Below are positions 51,080-62,470 of a DNA stretch of 64,000 bases, piece by piece (the stretch's first letter is position 1; the number at the start of each line of letters is the position of its first letter). The stretch is from contig JAGFBZ010002268.1 in assembly GCA_018398805.1 (NCBI GenBank), positions 1,860,001 through 1,924,000 of the forward strand. Direction: 5' to 3'. The position numbers were made by a program, and so were the translations under genes. Below the pieces are notes generated by a model. It made no database searches and was not told where the DNA came from. It was given only the letters and a program-made list of their open reading frames with translations. Origin of the DNA: Hirundichthys speculiger. Taxonomy: Eukaryota > Chordata > Actinopteri > Beloniformes > Exocoetidae.

Positions 51080-54000
51080 TGAAAAATATATATACGTGAA
51101 ATTGCAAAGCCTGAAAATGTTACTGCCTAAATGTAAGATTAAGGATTTAACCAGAGCTGGAGACCAGCTGTGTAAAATCCCTGTGTGCTCATCTGAAACC
51201 ACCTCTGGTCAGTTCAATACACTAAGGCAGGTGTTGTAGTGAAAATTGCATCCCCTGATAATTGTCTGTGTGTTTGAAATGTGGATGAGGCCCTTCAGGA
51301 CCTTTGCAAAGGAGGGTTGATTTAGCCTCTGACCTGGTGTGCAAGTGCACAACACACATGTGTGTTAACTTCCGTATCTTTGACTACGTCCATGTGTTGT
51401 CTGTTAGCCCTAGTACACATTTACTGAAGTGCTCATCGCTATAAGGCAAAGTCCTCCTGAGAGCAGAGTGTTTATTCGGTTTTTTTTTTTCTTACATTTT
51501 GCCTCAAGACACTGCTGCTTCCCTAAACAACCACTTTCCATGTCTCTCGTAAAGCTTTCAAATCTCTTTCTGACTTCCAAATGGAAGCAGGTCCTTGTTT
51601 CTCAGCTTATCAACAATTACAAAACATAAACCTATTTGAGTGTGAAAGTGCATGGTTGTTTGTCTCATTTGTGTCTGTGTGAATAGACTGACAACCTGTC
51701 CAAGGCTCCAGGCCCCCGTCACCCTAGACAGGATCAAGAGGGTATAAAATGTATGTATGAAGGCATAAAGCTACCTATTTAACTGATACAATCACAAAGA
51801 AAAAAACCTCTTTATTGCATTGAAAAAGCAATTTTCATAAGAACAATAAAATCATTTGGTTGTAATTCCCTATTTCCCCAGCAACAGCCAAGCATGTCCT
51901 TCATTCCCGAACTATGCACAATCCAAGGCAGCATACTGACCCATTATGAATCCCAAAAAGGCCATTCAAACAGCATGAAAAATCAAATGAGCCACTTATA
52001 TTAATCCAATCAAGATTTTCTTAATGTTCCTGCCAAAGGAGGAAGTGCAACCATCTGAGCCCACATTCAACAGATTCAGAGAGGAAATCCACAGGGCCAC
52101 TGCATGTCTTGTCTTTCAGACACAGTGAAGGCCTGTCATGCTGCCATGTCATGTTTCGTGCTTTGTTCTAATTCCTTGGCACTGACAATGAATGTACAGT
52201 CATTTCAATGACTTTCCATCTCTGCAAGGAGCAGACTTCACAAAAGGAGATATATCCCATTTGGTCCTTTAGCAAAAACTTCACTCAGTGTGAAGTGGGC
52301 TCTTGATATTTGACTCACACAGGAAGTATGACAGCTTGGCTGAAAGTGCTAGAATTTTTTCTGCACTGCTATGGCAATGCTTGAAGGAATGGCTTTGGCC
52401 ATAAAAGCTTTTTGTCTGCAGAGAAGCTCCAGACTTTTGATGCGAAGAATTAGTATTTTACAAGGTCATATGCTGGTGTTTATTACTGAAAAAAAGTTAA
52501 AACTTAAAAAGATTAGAGAAGAATGGAGGGCAAAATGCAGATGAATAAAACCAGTTTACAACCAAGTTATTATGTATTACATCCAACTGCTATGGTGGGC
52601 AGAATGTGAATTTTCTACCAATTTCTTTCTATCTATAACATTTCACAGTTGTTATCTGATTTGTAAATAAGGGTCTAGCTTTAACTAATTTCTTATTCAG
52701 TTCAATTCAACTTTCTAATTTCACACTTCATTTTGTTTGTTCCAGAGAGATCAAATAAATCCCATTTATTTTACATTGCACATTAGGTTGTCCAAGTTGC
52801 TTTACACCCAAAATAAATGTGTAATTCAAAAGCAACAAGACAGCAAAACTTTTTAAAAATCACAAATGAAAGAGAGAGTTCACTTCAGTCCAATTACAGT
52901 CCACTTAAATCTAATATGTGATAATCCTTTTATGATACAACTACTTCCAATTCAAGTCCTTTCATTATAAGTGTATTCATAAAAAGCTGCCTCGCTAAGG
53001 AACCCACCAGACTGCAGTGAATCTTTACTTTGACCCAGTCCCCTGTGCTATGCATACATGTGACAGTGGAGAGAAACTACTCCATTTTAACATAAACTGA
53101 CCTCCAGCAGAACCAGAATCATAGTTAGGGACCACCTGTCTTGGCTCTCTCATAGGTGCAACTTGAAGTGTTCTGTCATACATTTGCTATATCTATCTCT
53201 TAAGACATCTCAAATGTTGATAAAGTAATACAAGAGGTTTTTTTTTTTTTCCTTTTTCAAAATATTCAAATTTTACTGTTACCAGAATGTTTCTAGTACC
53301 TATCTTTAGATCAAATTTCCTATATTTTATTGTTTAAGGCTATCAAAATCACTATTATTTAATTTTTAAACAGGAAGTGCTCTACTGGACTCCAACTTGT
53401 CTTTGAATAAGTACACCACAGAAACTTCCATCCATTCATGGGTTCATGAATATCTAATCAAGGCATGATAAAGCCAGCAGCACTGAGGAGCAAGTGCTGC
53501 AAACCACAACAACAATCTGAGCTGCCAATAAGGTGTACAAGGTGTACTTCCAAGTTTCCATGGGAGAGTAGACTGCATACCTGTGATCCACATCAGCTGG
53601 AACTGCAGAGTAATGCCTGATGCAGACAAAAAAAAGGCACTATTAACACTAAAAACCAAGAAGCCAATGCTTTTACAAGACTTTGCTCCAACAGATGCAA
53701 AAGAAAGGCACAGCTAAAAATGCACAAAACAGAAGCTCTGAATGAATGGAGAGTGGAATAAAATAGAGCACAATAGATTTAACACAACTGATTCAGCAGT
53801 CAGAAGTGGATCACTCCATCTGGAGTTTTGCTAAATTTTCCAGATGGCCAGTGCAGGAATGCTGGAAAGGTAATCTTTTATTTGAGCCTGCTTTTATTTG
53901 AGTAAGTTTAAAAGAGGTCACGGGAGCCGTTGGAACTCACTCTGCCCTCAGTATCAGGCTGACTGATGTCTATGACAGTAACAAGACTATACTATGCATC

Positions 54001-55431
54001 TTTGTCAATAGCTCAGCAACAGCAAGGTGGAGAAATTTGTTTACTGTATCTATTCCATGGACCTAGTGAAACCATGGCCAGGTCTGCATACTTTATGTCT
54101 ATGATGACAGGGAATGCAAAATGCTGAGCTAAAAGCAGCTCTTAGGAGTTAAGCCAGCCACATTAATGTGATGCAAAGAGCATACTGCCCAAGGACAGGA
54201 AACACAAGAACCCATCAGGAGAGCTCTTATCAGAGCATTGTACATGGAGAAGTGGATATCCCAGAATCTATCCATTTAAAGGTAAAAGGAGTTTACTAGC
54301 TGCACTGAAATAGGTAAAAAGAAAAAAAAAAATCAAGAAAAAAATTAAAATATCAATTTCTAGATATCCTAAATCTTTTACATCCCTCTCATTTTTATTC
54401 AAACACAAATCAAAGACATATTTTCCACAATAGCACTTTAAAAGTCATTCATGCAAAAACCAGAATTAAGGTTTAAATTAATAATATGCTCTATGCTCCC
54501 CTCCCCTTTTCCCTAAGGAGTTCCTGTCACATGCTTTTTTAGAGCATAATGATGCAAAATGGGCCTCACACCCTGGATGACAGAGGGGGGTTGGAGACAC
54601 AAGGTGAAGGAGGGAAGACAGGGGGAATAAAAGAGGATTCGTAAGAGAAGCAAGAGAGGACAAATACAGACAAACATTCACCAAAAGAGATGATAACGCA
54701 CTTAAGGTTAAAGACAATACGAGGCAAGGAGAAAGACAGAAGGGAGAGAGGGCAAGCTGGTTGACAAGAAATAATGAAATATTTAACAAAAGGAAGAGGC
54801 AGACAGAGAGGAGGAGCAGAATGTGCTCTTCCCAGACAGAGATTAACTCCTCTCAGTCAGACCACCTGCTCTGCAGCAGACACATACACACTCTGAACTA
54901 CAGCATCAAATAAGTCAAAATATCCATGTCTCTATACTTCGATGGACAATATTCTGACTTGATTACCTTTGGACTATATGCATTTTTCTAACACTTCCTC
55001 ACGTGATAAAAGGTAAATACAAAAAGACACACACACACACACACACATTATATATATATATATACACATATGTATCTTGTCTTATATATCGTGTCTTATA
55101 TATTGCTCGTACATAAAGATAAACCAGTAAATTTGGAGGATACATAACTTCTACTATAGCAGAAAGCTGGTTTATGTCTCAGCACTCAGCTCTGAAATGA
55201 AATCCCTCTGGAGGTGGTTCCAAAAAATATAAAATATGGCATTGAGCCCAAGACATGGGAAATGAAGGAGCACTTTGATCAGATTATTAAAATCCATCAC
55301 TGAAATAGAATTACAGGTACAGTTCTGGAATAATTAATCAGGCAGTGAGTTATGATTGCAGTTCTTTTGAGATATTGCATCATGATTACTGATGGAGCAA
55401 CTTTCAGGAGGTTTAATCATTGGTCATTTAA
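51080..55431. other. Non-coding, upstream/intron-1 region
   Basis: No gene recognised. A decayed retroposon 3' end lies at about 51685-51765 (GACAACCTGTCCAAGG, CCCCCGTCACCCTAGACAGG, then GTATGTATG). A (CA)n/(TA)n run lies at 55024-55065. Confidence 0.45.
51685..51765 (+). repeat. Decayed retroposon 3' end
   Basis: Shares the order CTGACAACCTGTCC, CTCCAGGCCCCCGTCACCCT, GACAGGATCAAGAGGGTATA with the tail type seen at 46.3 kb and 61.4 kb, ending in an ATGTATGTATG tail. Confidence 0.6.
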
Positions 55432-56047
55432 CCTTTCTGTCGTGTTCGGGTCAAATCTGACCGATTTCCTACTTTCATCAATCATAAATATTGTGTTTTA
55501 CATTTGATTGTCTCAGGGCCTTATGATATCCTCCACACTAGCCATTTGAACATGTATAACTGCTGATCACCACTTTCTCTGAATTTTGAATAGTTTATTC
55601 AACTTTGTAACACCTGTGGTGTTCCCGGTCAAAAATGACCGCCATAGGAAATTAAAGGGTGACACTGGATTGTGTTCATCCATCAGATTGTACACAACCA
55701 CAAATACACTACCACACACACACACACCCACCCACACACACACACACCACCCCACCCCACCTGAACCCCTTTCAGACTGAACAAATAGGTGTCTCCTCTT
55801 CCCACTTCATTCCGGTGCTTATGTGCCCATCCCCCCTCATGAACAACACTTTCCAAACTAAATGTATAACAATAACACTTGTTCCACATTTCAAAGTCAA
55901 CAATTAGGTGTTTGTTATGGGAATTATCCCTTTCCAAGGCTTATGTGCCCATCCCCCCACGTGAACCGCACTTTCCTATACAAAATGTATCATATCTTCT
56001 CAGAGACCCCCTATATATAGTTTTTTTGTGTGCATTGCCCCCATTTT

Positions 56048-56360
56048 ACTATGAACACATTGACTAGATGCCCGATCAGACGATTTCTTGTCAGAGAGGC
56101 TCTGGACCTTTTATTTCAACCTGATGAACAGGGGATTGAAGTTCAACCAGAAATAGAGGAGAATGTCTCAGAAATAGAAGACAACATTGATCCTGATTTT
56201 GATCCAGACCATTGTGAGACCGACCAGTCCACAGAAGGCGAGGAAGAGACTCCAGAGGAAGACACACCTGAGGAAGAGGCACCTGTGGTATTCCAGTCCA
56301 AGGATGGCAATTTGCTCTGGTATTCATCCACCCAGGAAAGAGGAGGCAGGCAGAGCAGAG

Positions 56361-56362
<2 letters not shown>
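56048..56362 (+). pseudogene. piggyBac transposase N-terminal fragment
   Basis: The frame reads from MNTLTRCPIRRFLVREALDL through a long acidic stretch (EENVSEIEDNIDPDFDPDHC, EGEEETPEEDTPEEEAP) to SKDGNLLWYS, the low-complexity N-terminus and the segment that leads into the piggyBac core. It then runs into poly(C) and is cut off. The frame is unbroken for about 105 codons. About 55 bases upstream are also open. Confidence 0.8.

Positions 56363-56398
<36 letters not shown>
56363..56398 (+). repeat. Poly(C) run, C36, then (CA)n
   Basis: 36 C bases, the longest homopolymer in the window, followed by ACACACACAC to about 56413. It marks the internal breakpoint of the piggyBac element. Confidence 0.95.
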
Positions 56399-56412
<14 letters not shown>

Positions 56413-56712
56413 AACATGTTGATGTTGTGTGAATTTGGTCACTGTTTTGATTTTTGTTACTTTTTTTTTTTTACAAAAAAATGATCATTTTCGAATATAA
56501 TTTACTATTTCTGTGTCTATTTAATGTATATTAACTGCAGTTATTCATGTAAACCAGTGGTCTGAGACATTGTTTACAGCTTAAAAAGGAGTTAAATAAA
56601 ATTTGGTGAAGATCAGTGGTTTTTCTGTTTATGTAGGAGCAGTTAAAACAGGCCGGTCAAATTTGACCGGGAACACTAAAGTAAGGGTGGAGAAACGAAC
56701 ACGACACAAAGG

Positions 56713-57916
56713 TTAATCTAATGCCTGGAGATGGCCACGAGACTGGCATCAAATTTATCCTTAAACAATACTGCTGTCTAATGGCTGATGGTGTAACCTG
56801 TGTCCGTTTCCTTCTGTGTGTGGGCACCAATGCAGTTTCACGCAGTAGGATTGGAAAGGAGTAGTTGCTGTACTCCATAAGCTTATAAAATTTTCATTGA
56901 AAAGTGCTCGTATGAGTAATAAAGCTACCCCCACATTTATTTAGGAGACCCAAAGGTCTTTGAGGAAGTAAAACAATATCAAATTCATCCACCCATTCTC
57001 CAATCACTGGTAGCTGCAGGGATGCTATGGCCTCATAGCAACTTCCACAGTTACTCCTTGAGAAGTCCCAGACTGCTGCCCAGCCAGCTGGCAGATACGT
57101 CACCAAAGAGAAGAATCCAGGAAGACATCTATGTTGGGTGTAAAAATGTGCTCTCCATCACTCATAGATTTCGCCCAGTCTCAAAAGGTAAGGCCAGCCA
57201 CTGTAGAGAATGCTGGTGCAGAGTTGACTTGCAAGAGCCTGGCAGCTGGGTTGTGCAATGAAGCCTTGGAGATGTGAAGGGGCCACGCGAGACCACCGCC
57301 AACAAGTACCAGAGCAGGCATCTGGACCAATGGATGACAGGCAACAGGTGGGGGTGTGACGCTGTGGGTATCTCAGGTTTCAACAGTGGAAAATTAATGC
57401 AAAGCCTCCACTCTAAACCCGTCAATATTCAGACTCTGCCACAAAATAGAGTTTGACAATATATGAAAAAATACTGATGTTTTACTTTAGCTGTGGTTTG
57501 TACAGATGCTTCCACTGCTTACTGGGACATTTGAATATCAAAGAGCCATTGTCAGTGTTATTGGTAACAAATGCTTTATAGCCATGGCAAGGTTTGATGT
57601 CTGCTATAAAAAAAAAGGCCAAACCTGGCTGAATTTTGTTTCTTAAAATAGTTATCTGCTTCATCCGATGTTATCTAATGCAAAGTGTATTTTTCACTGA
57701 GATTTTCACAAGTCTGGAAAAAAAACGAGAAGGTCGTTCAAATTGTATGAACCACAAAGCTTTGAAGTCTGTCTCTCTTCAAAGTATCGGAGGGACGGAG
57801 AGTTTAGAAAAGCTAACCAAGTCAGGAAAGTGCCAGACCGTGTTCTAAGCAAGAACTCAACAACGTTTCAGACAGTAACTGTCTGTGTTGGGTGTTTTTA
57901 CTGCAGCCCTTGCCCT
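56713..57916. other. Non-coding, nothing firm
   Basis: Frames at 57022-57456 on both strands overlap; no domain or splice-consistent exon is seen. Confidence 0.4.
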
Positions 57917-57921
57917 GAGTG

Positions 57922-57953
<32 letters not shown>

Positions 57954-58003
57954 GTGTGACAGTTGTGTGTTGTGTTTTTCGCAGCCCTGCCCTGAGTGTG
58001 TGT

Positions 58004-58038
<35 letters not shown>
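57917..58038 (+). repeat. (GT)n microsatellites in a duplicated unit
   Basis: Two (GT)n runs, each preceded by a similar CAGCCCT(T)GCCCTGAG leader about 80 bases apart, so a unit containing leader and microsatellite has been duplicated. Confidence 0.85.
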
Positions 58039-58040
<2 letters not shown>

Positions 58041-59395
58041 ATTGGTTGTTGTTTTCAGATTAACTCCACACCCTCTGGCAGTTGTGGCACACCTGCAATA
58101 TTTATTGACTGGCTCTCCTTCCACTCATCGCCAGATTGTTCCCTTACCTTAGCAGTACCTGCTGTTGTGTAAATAAAGATCATATCATTTTCTCTCAAAG
58201 TGTGTGTGTATGTGCGTGTATACATATATGCAGATAAGAACATTTCTGCGTAAAATAACAGACACAGTAAATGATGTTTTCCACCTGCAATGGAACAAAG
58301 CTTCCAGCCCGACCTAGCATCTGCAACAACCAGGAACACAGCCAGCAAAATGAATCAGCCAGGAGTTGCTCTGTCAACTTTGTATTTCCATGAGAAGGAG
58401 CAGAAATACAGAATCTGGGGTAAGTTTCATAGCTAATGATATATGACCTGATTTGTTTGAAGATGACCCCTGGCTTCCTTAGCTGTTTCAAGACCTTAGA
58501 GCCGTGGTAAAAGCTCTAATCTGTTCTGTAAGAACAGCTAAGCAACCATGTTAAAGGACTGTAGAAAGGATAATCATATTCGATTACTGTGCCATCATGA
58601 GCTGAACCAAAAATGGATCAATGCTATTTGCACATTTTCACATATACTACCAGTCTCTGAGAGGAAGAAAGGAAAAAGAGGAAAGATCATGGACTGTGCA
58701 TATATATTTTAGATCTCAATACCTACTTGATCTCTCCATATTGATCTCAAGTAAACAAGTCACTGGAGCTCACAGCAGTGAACAACAGCAGGAATTAGCA
58801 AATTTAATGAATAAGGAGATCTTAATATCTGCCTCTCTTTTCCAAATGTGCTATCTCTTCTTAGAAACTCTGACCAACACAACTTCAATCATTGCTACAA
58901 GGCTTTTACAATATTGATTTTTCCTTTCCTGCTAATAAAAAAAAAAATTATGTACACAAACCCACAGAAATGGCCTTTGCATCTGCTGTATGTGTGAGTT
59001 TGATAAGTGACATCTGAAATGACAGTATTCTCATTTATGTGTGAAGGTTAATGTGTCTTGAAGTTGACCTGTTTTAGAGAAGCCACTGTGTTGTTGAGTT
59101 CAGCCAGGAGACAACCGCAGGTCTACTGCATCAATGCTGCTGCCAGGATTTATCCACGCCCCTTTGTGTAGCATTGTTTCTGCTGCTTAAGAGGCATTTG
59201 TCATAAAAAAGCACCTCACAGTGGAGTGTTTAGTAGCTGGCAATATGTTGGAGCCAAAATAAATGTCCAATAATACACATCTTTTCATTCTGTTGCTCTA
59301 TCAATTATCTATCTGACAATTGGACATCCAAAGCAACAGTGGGCTTATGTGTCCCAGTTTAAAAACCAGATGTAAAACTCAGACCTAATTTCACT
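58039..59395. other. Non-coding, nothing recognised
   Basis: AT-rich, with no gene or transposon end found. Confidence 0.45.
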
Positions 59396-60345
59396 ATCCT
59401 CAGTGGAGGCAAAAAATTTTTATTTTATCCTTTTAAATGAATGGGATTTTGCCGGATTCCGAGCAAATCTGCTCAAAAAATCAGCTCAAACCCAGCCCTC
59501 TTTGGAGCTCTATAGCTCAGCCATATTTCATCACAGAGACACCATTCGAAGTTTAAACGGGTCACAAGACTTTGACCTATGACATACTGAAGCCGTGTAT
59601 TGTTGTGATTTACGGTCTTTGAGAAATCGCGATTTACGTTTTATGATTTTTACAAGATCTTCAAAAAACCCTCCTCACTCTAGTGATGTCATCACGCACT
59701 CTAGCTCCGAGGAGAGAAGAAAAAAAAAATTAAAACTGCCTTTTCCTTTTTCACGTCCACTCCTTTTGCTCAACCTACATAAATTATACATCAAAACGTA
59801 GGCATTTTTGTCCTCTTTCAGATGATGTGACTTCTGTGTCTGTGTGGTGTTTAGTTTTCCGTCAAATCAACCTAGAGTTCAAGGTGGTCCTTCCCGGCTC
59901 CTATATATTTCTATGGGGAAATTTTCAAAAGTCTCGTCTGACAAGGAAAAAGTTTCATGTTTTTTTACACTGCCGTCATTTAAAAACCGTAGACATTTGA
60001 GAAAAAAGAAATATATCCCTGTAATGCTGAAAGCCTTGTGGCGCTCACGGTTCAAGAATTTTTTCAAAAACTCATTCGGTTTTTGAATTAGAGCAGTTTG
60101 TTCGGGACATGGAAAATCGGACTTTGACAGAATCAACAGCCTACTGCTCCAGAGGCTAAATATATACTTTTTAAAACTGCTCTAGTTTAAAAACGGAAAA
60201 CATTTACGAAATAAAATATATATCACCGCGTAGCTGAAAGCCTTGTGGCGCTCACGGTTCAAGAATTTTTTCAAAAACTTATTCAGCCTTTGAATTACAG
60301 CCGTTTGTTCGGACACAGAAATCCAGGTTTGGACTGACTGGACAC
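59396..60345. repeat. Unclassified repeat with internal 207-bp duplication
   Basis: The 46-base block at 60026-60071 (starting GCTGAAAGCCTTGTGGCGCT) recurs exactly at 60233-60278, 207 bases later, with similar flanks on both sides (TTCATTCGG-like and CAGTTTGTTCGG-like). Unusually rich in TTTAAAAAC and ACGG motifs. No terminal repeats, target duplication or coding frame are certain. Confidence 0.6.
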
Positions 60346-61384
60346 AGTGTAATTAGGTGGTCGCTGCCTTTTTTTTTCTCTCTCCCCCTCTCACAGACAC
60401 ACATACACACGCAGGAGGAGCCGCACATGTGACTGGCTCCCCTGAAGCCCCGCCCCTTTCTGCCTGTTCTTCAGGCACAGTATATGATATATTATGAGAA
60501 TGATCACAGCCTTGACTCACATATGAGCTTTAGTTCATCCCATTCCTAATCAATATGATGTGGCTCCACCCTTTGCAGCAGGTTGGAAAAAAATTGGCCA
60601 AGAAGAAACCAAACCAAAAAATAAAGACATAAAGTATCCATCTACATTTTCAAAATCTCTTTGACCTATGAAGGGAACTCAAGAGAAAGCTGGAAATGAT
60701 CATTCCCTCCAATTTTGGAGCACTGTTACAGCCCCTAAATCAAATAAGGGTTCAAAAAAACAAAAAAAAGCAAAAAAAAAAAAAAAAAAAAAAAAAACAT
60801 GTACAAATGCACGCCTAACATGAGAGTGCTGGCCAAACCAAACAAAGAGGGAAAAGACCTGAAACCATCTGTGGCCAAAATCTACACTTAAAACCCAAAA
60901 CTCAAAATCCCTTTAAGCTAAACTAACAAAACCACAACCAAAAACAACTGCAGAGAATTATCAACAACACTAATAAGTAATGGAAATCAAAAGCACAGAT
61001 TCAGTCTGGTGATGGTGCAGAAAGGCCAATACATGTCCCCTCTAGCTTTATTTAGGCCCAACTGAGTGTGATGCACATAACAGAAAACTGTCTGACAATA
61101 AAAAGAAGAAGATTGTCATGAATAATTATTATTTATTTTATTATTAGTCCCACTCCAGCAGTTACTAAACCCAAAATACTCATCTGTGTTAAAAAAATAA
61201 AATAAAACTAAAGCTGGTAGAGGACAGAGCCAGCAGCCGCTGTTGTTCCTCACTGGTTGATTATGTTTCCATATGAGTTGACTTAAGTTGTAAGAAAGAA
61301 AATCAGAATCACTTGAGGTCAGACTGTTAAGAAAATTAGAAATCAGGACTGATCAGCTACTATAAACTGAGTGTGCCCTGGCTA
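60346..61384. other. Non-coding, A-rich
   Basis: Poly(A)-rich stretch near 60757-60797; no gene. Confidence 0.5.
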
Positions 61385-61451
61385 TAAAGAGAGCTGTGAT
61401 AGGATCCAGCAGACCCCTGTGACACTGCTTATGAAAAAGCAGGTGTAGATA
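61385..61451 (+). repeat. Retroposon 3' end preceding the GGAT array
   Basis: GGATCCAGCAGACCCCTGTGA then AAGCAGGTGTAGATAATGGA, the inverted counterpart of the tail at 46325-46374. It runs without a gap into the GGAT repeats. Confidence 0.75.
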
Positions 61452-61483
<32 letters not shown>

Positions 61484-61873
61484 ATGGATGGATGGATGGA
61501 TGGATGGATGGATGGATAGATGGATGGATGGATGGACGATGGATGGATGGATGGATGGATGGATGCGGATGGAGGATGGATGGACGGATGGATGGATGGA
61601 TGATGGATGGATGGATGATGGATGGATGGATGGATGGATGATGGATGATGGATGGATGGATGGATGGATGGATGATGGATGGATGGATGGATGGACGGAT
61701 GGATGGATGAGGATGGATAGACGGATGGATGGATGGATGGATGGACGGACGGATGGACGACAGATGGATGGATGGATGGATGGACAGATGGATGATGGAG
61801 GATGGATGGATGACGGACGGATGGATGGATGGATGATGGATGATGGATGGACGGATGGAGGATGGATGGATAG

Positions 61874-61909
<36 letters not shown>

Positions 61910-62470
61910 ATGGATAGATGGATGGATGGATGGATGATAGATGGATAGATGGATGGATGGATGGACGGACGGACAGATGGATGCATGGACGGACAGATGG
62001 ATGCATGGACGGATGGATGGATGGACGGACGGACAGATGGATGCATGGACGGATGGATGGATGGACGGATGGATGCATGGACGGATGGATGGATGGACGG
62101 ACGGACGGACAGGATGAATGGATGGATGGATGGACCGACAGATGGATGGATAGATGGATGGACAGATGGACGGATGGATGGATGGATGGATAGATGGACG
62201 GACGGATGGATGGATGGATGGATGGACGGACGGATGGATGGATGGATGGATGGATGGATAGATGGATAGACGGACGGATGGATGGATGGATGGATAGACG
62301 GACGGATGCATGGATAGACGAACGGATGGATGGATGGATAGATGGATGGACGGACGGATGGATGGATGGACGGACAGACGGATGGATTGATGGATGATAA
62401 ATGGATAGATGGATGGATGGACGGATGGATAGATGGAAAGATAGATGGACGGACGGATGGATGGACGGAA
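61452..62470. repeat. 1-kb (GGAT)n array with higher-order variants
   Basis: More than 240 GGAT/GGAC tetramers. Variant units group into larger repeats, for example GGACGGACAGATGGATGCAT near 61971-62060. Because the unit has few stops, frames of up to 373 codons stay open on both strands; they are artefacts. It continues a retroposon tail. Confidence 0.97.

Larger units (their letters stand above)
55432..56712 (+). mobile_element. Non-autonomous piggyBac element with TTAA ends
   Basis: TTAA stands at both borders (55428-55431 and 56713-56716). The terminal repeats are CCTTTCTGTCGTGTTCG and, reversed, CCTTTGTGTCGTGTTCG. Subterminal GTCAAATCTGACCG and GTCAAATTTGACCGGGAACA motifs match piggyBac-like elements of fish. 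Length 1281 bp. It holds only the N-terminal part of a transposase; the DDD catalytic domain is absent. A C36 run followed by (CA)n closes the coding remnant. Confidence 0.95.

Noticed and set aside
52189..52206. Possible MTV-type N-terminal coro2b exon on the minus strand
   Set aside because: ATGACTGTACAT is present but no splice donor follows in frame and the frame does not lead to Lys before a GT.
61452..62470. CRISPR-like array
   Set aside because: Units are 4-base tandem repeats without spacers, in a vertebrate genome.
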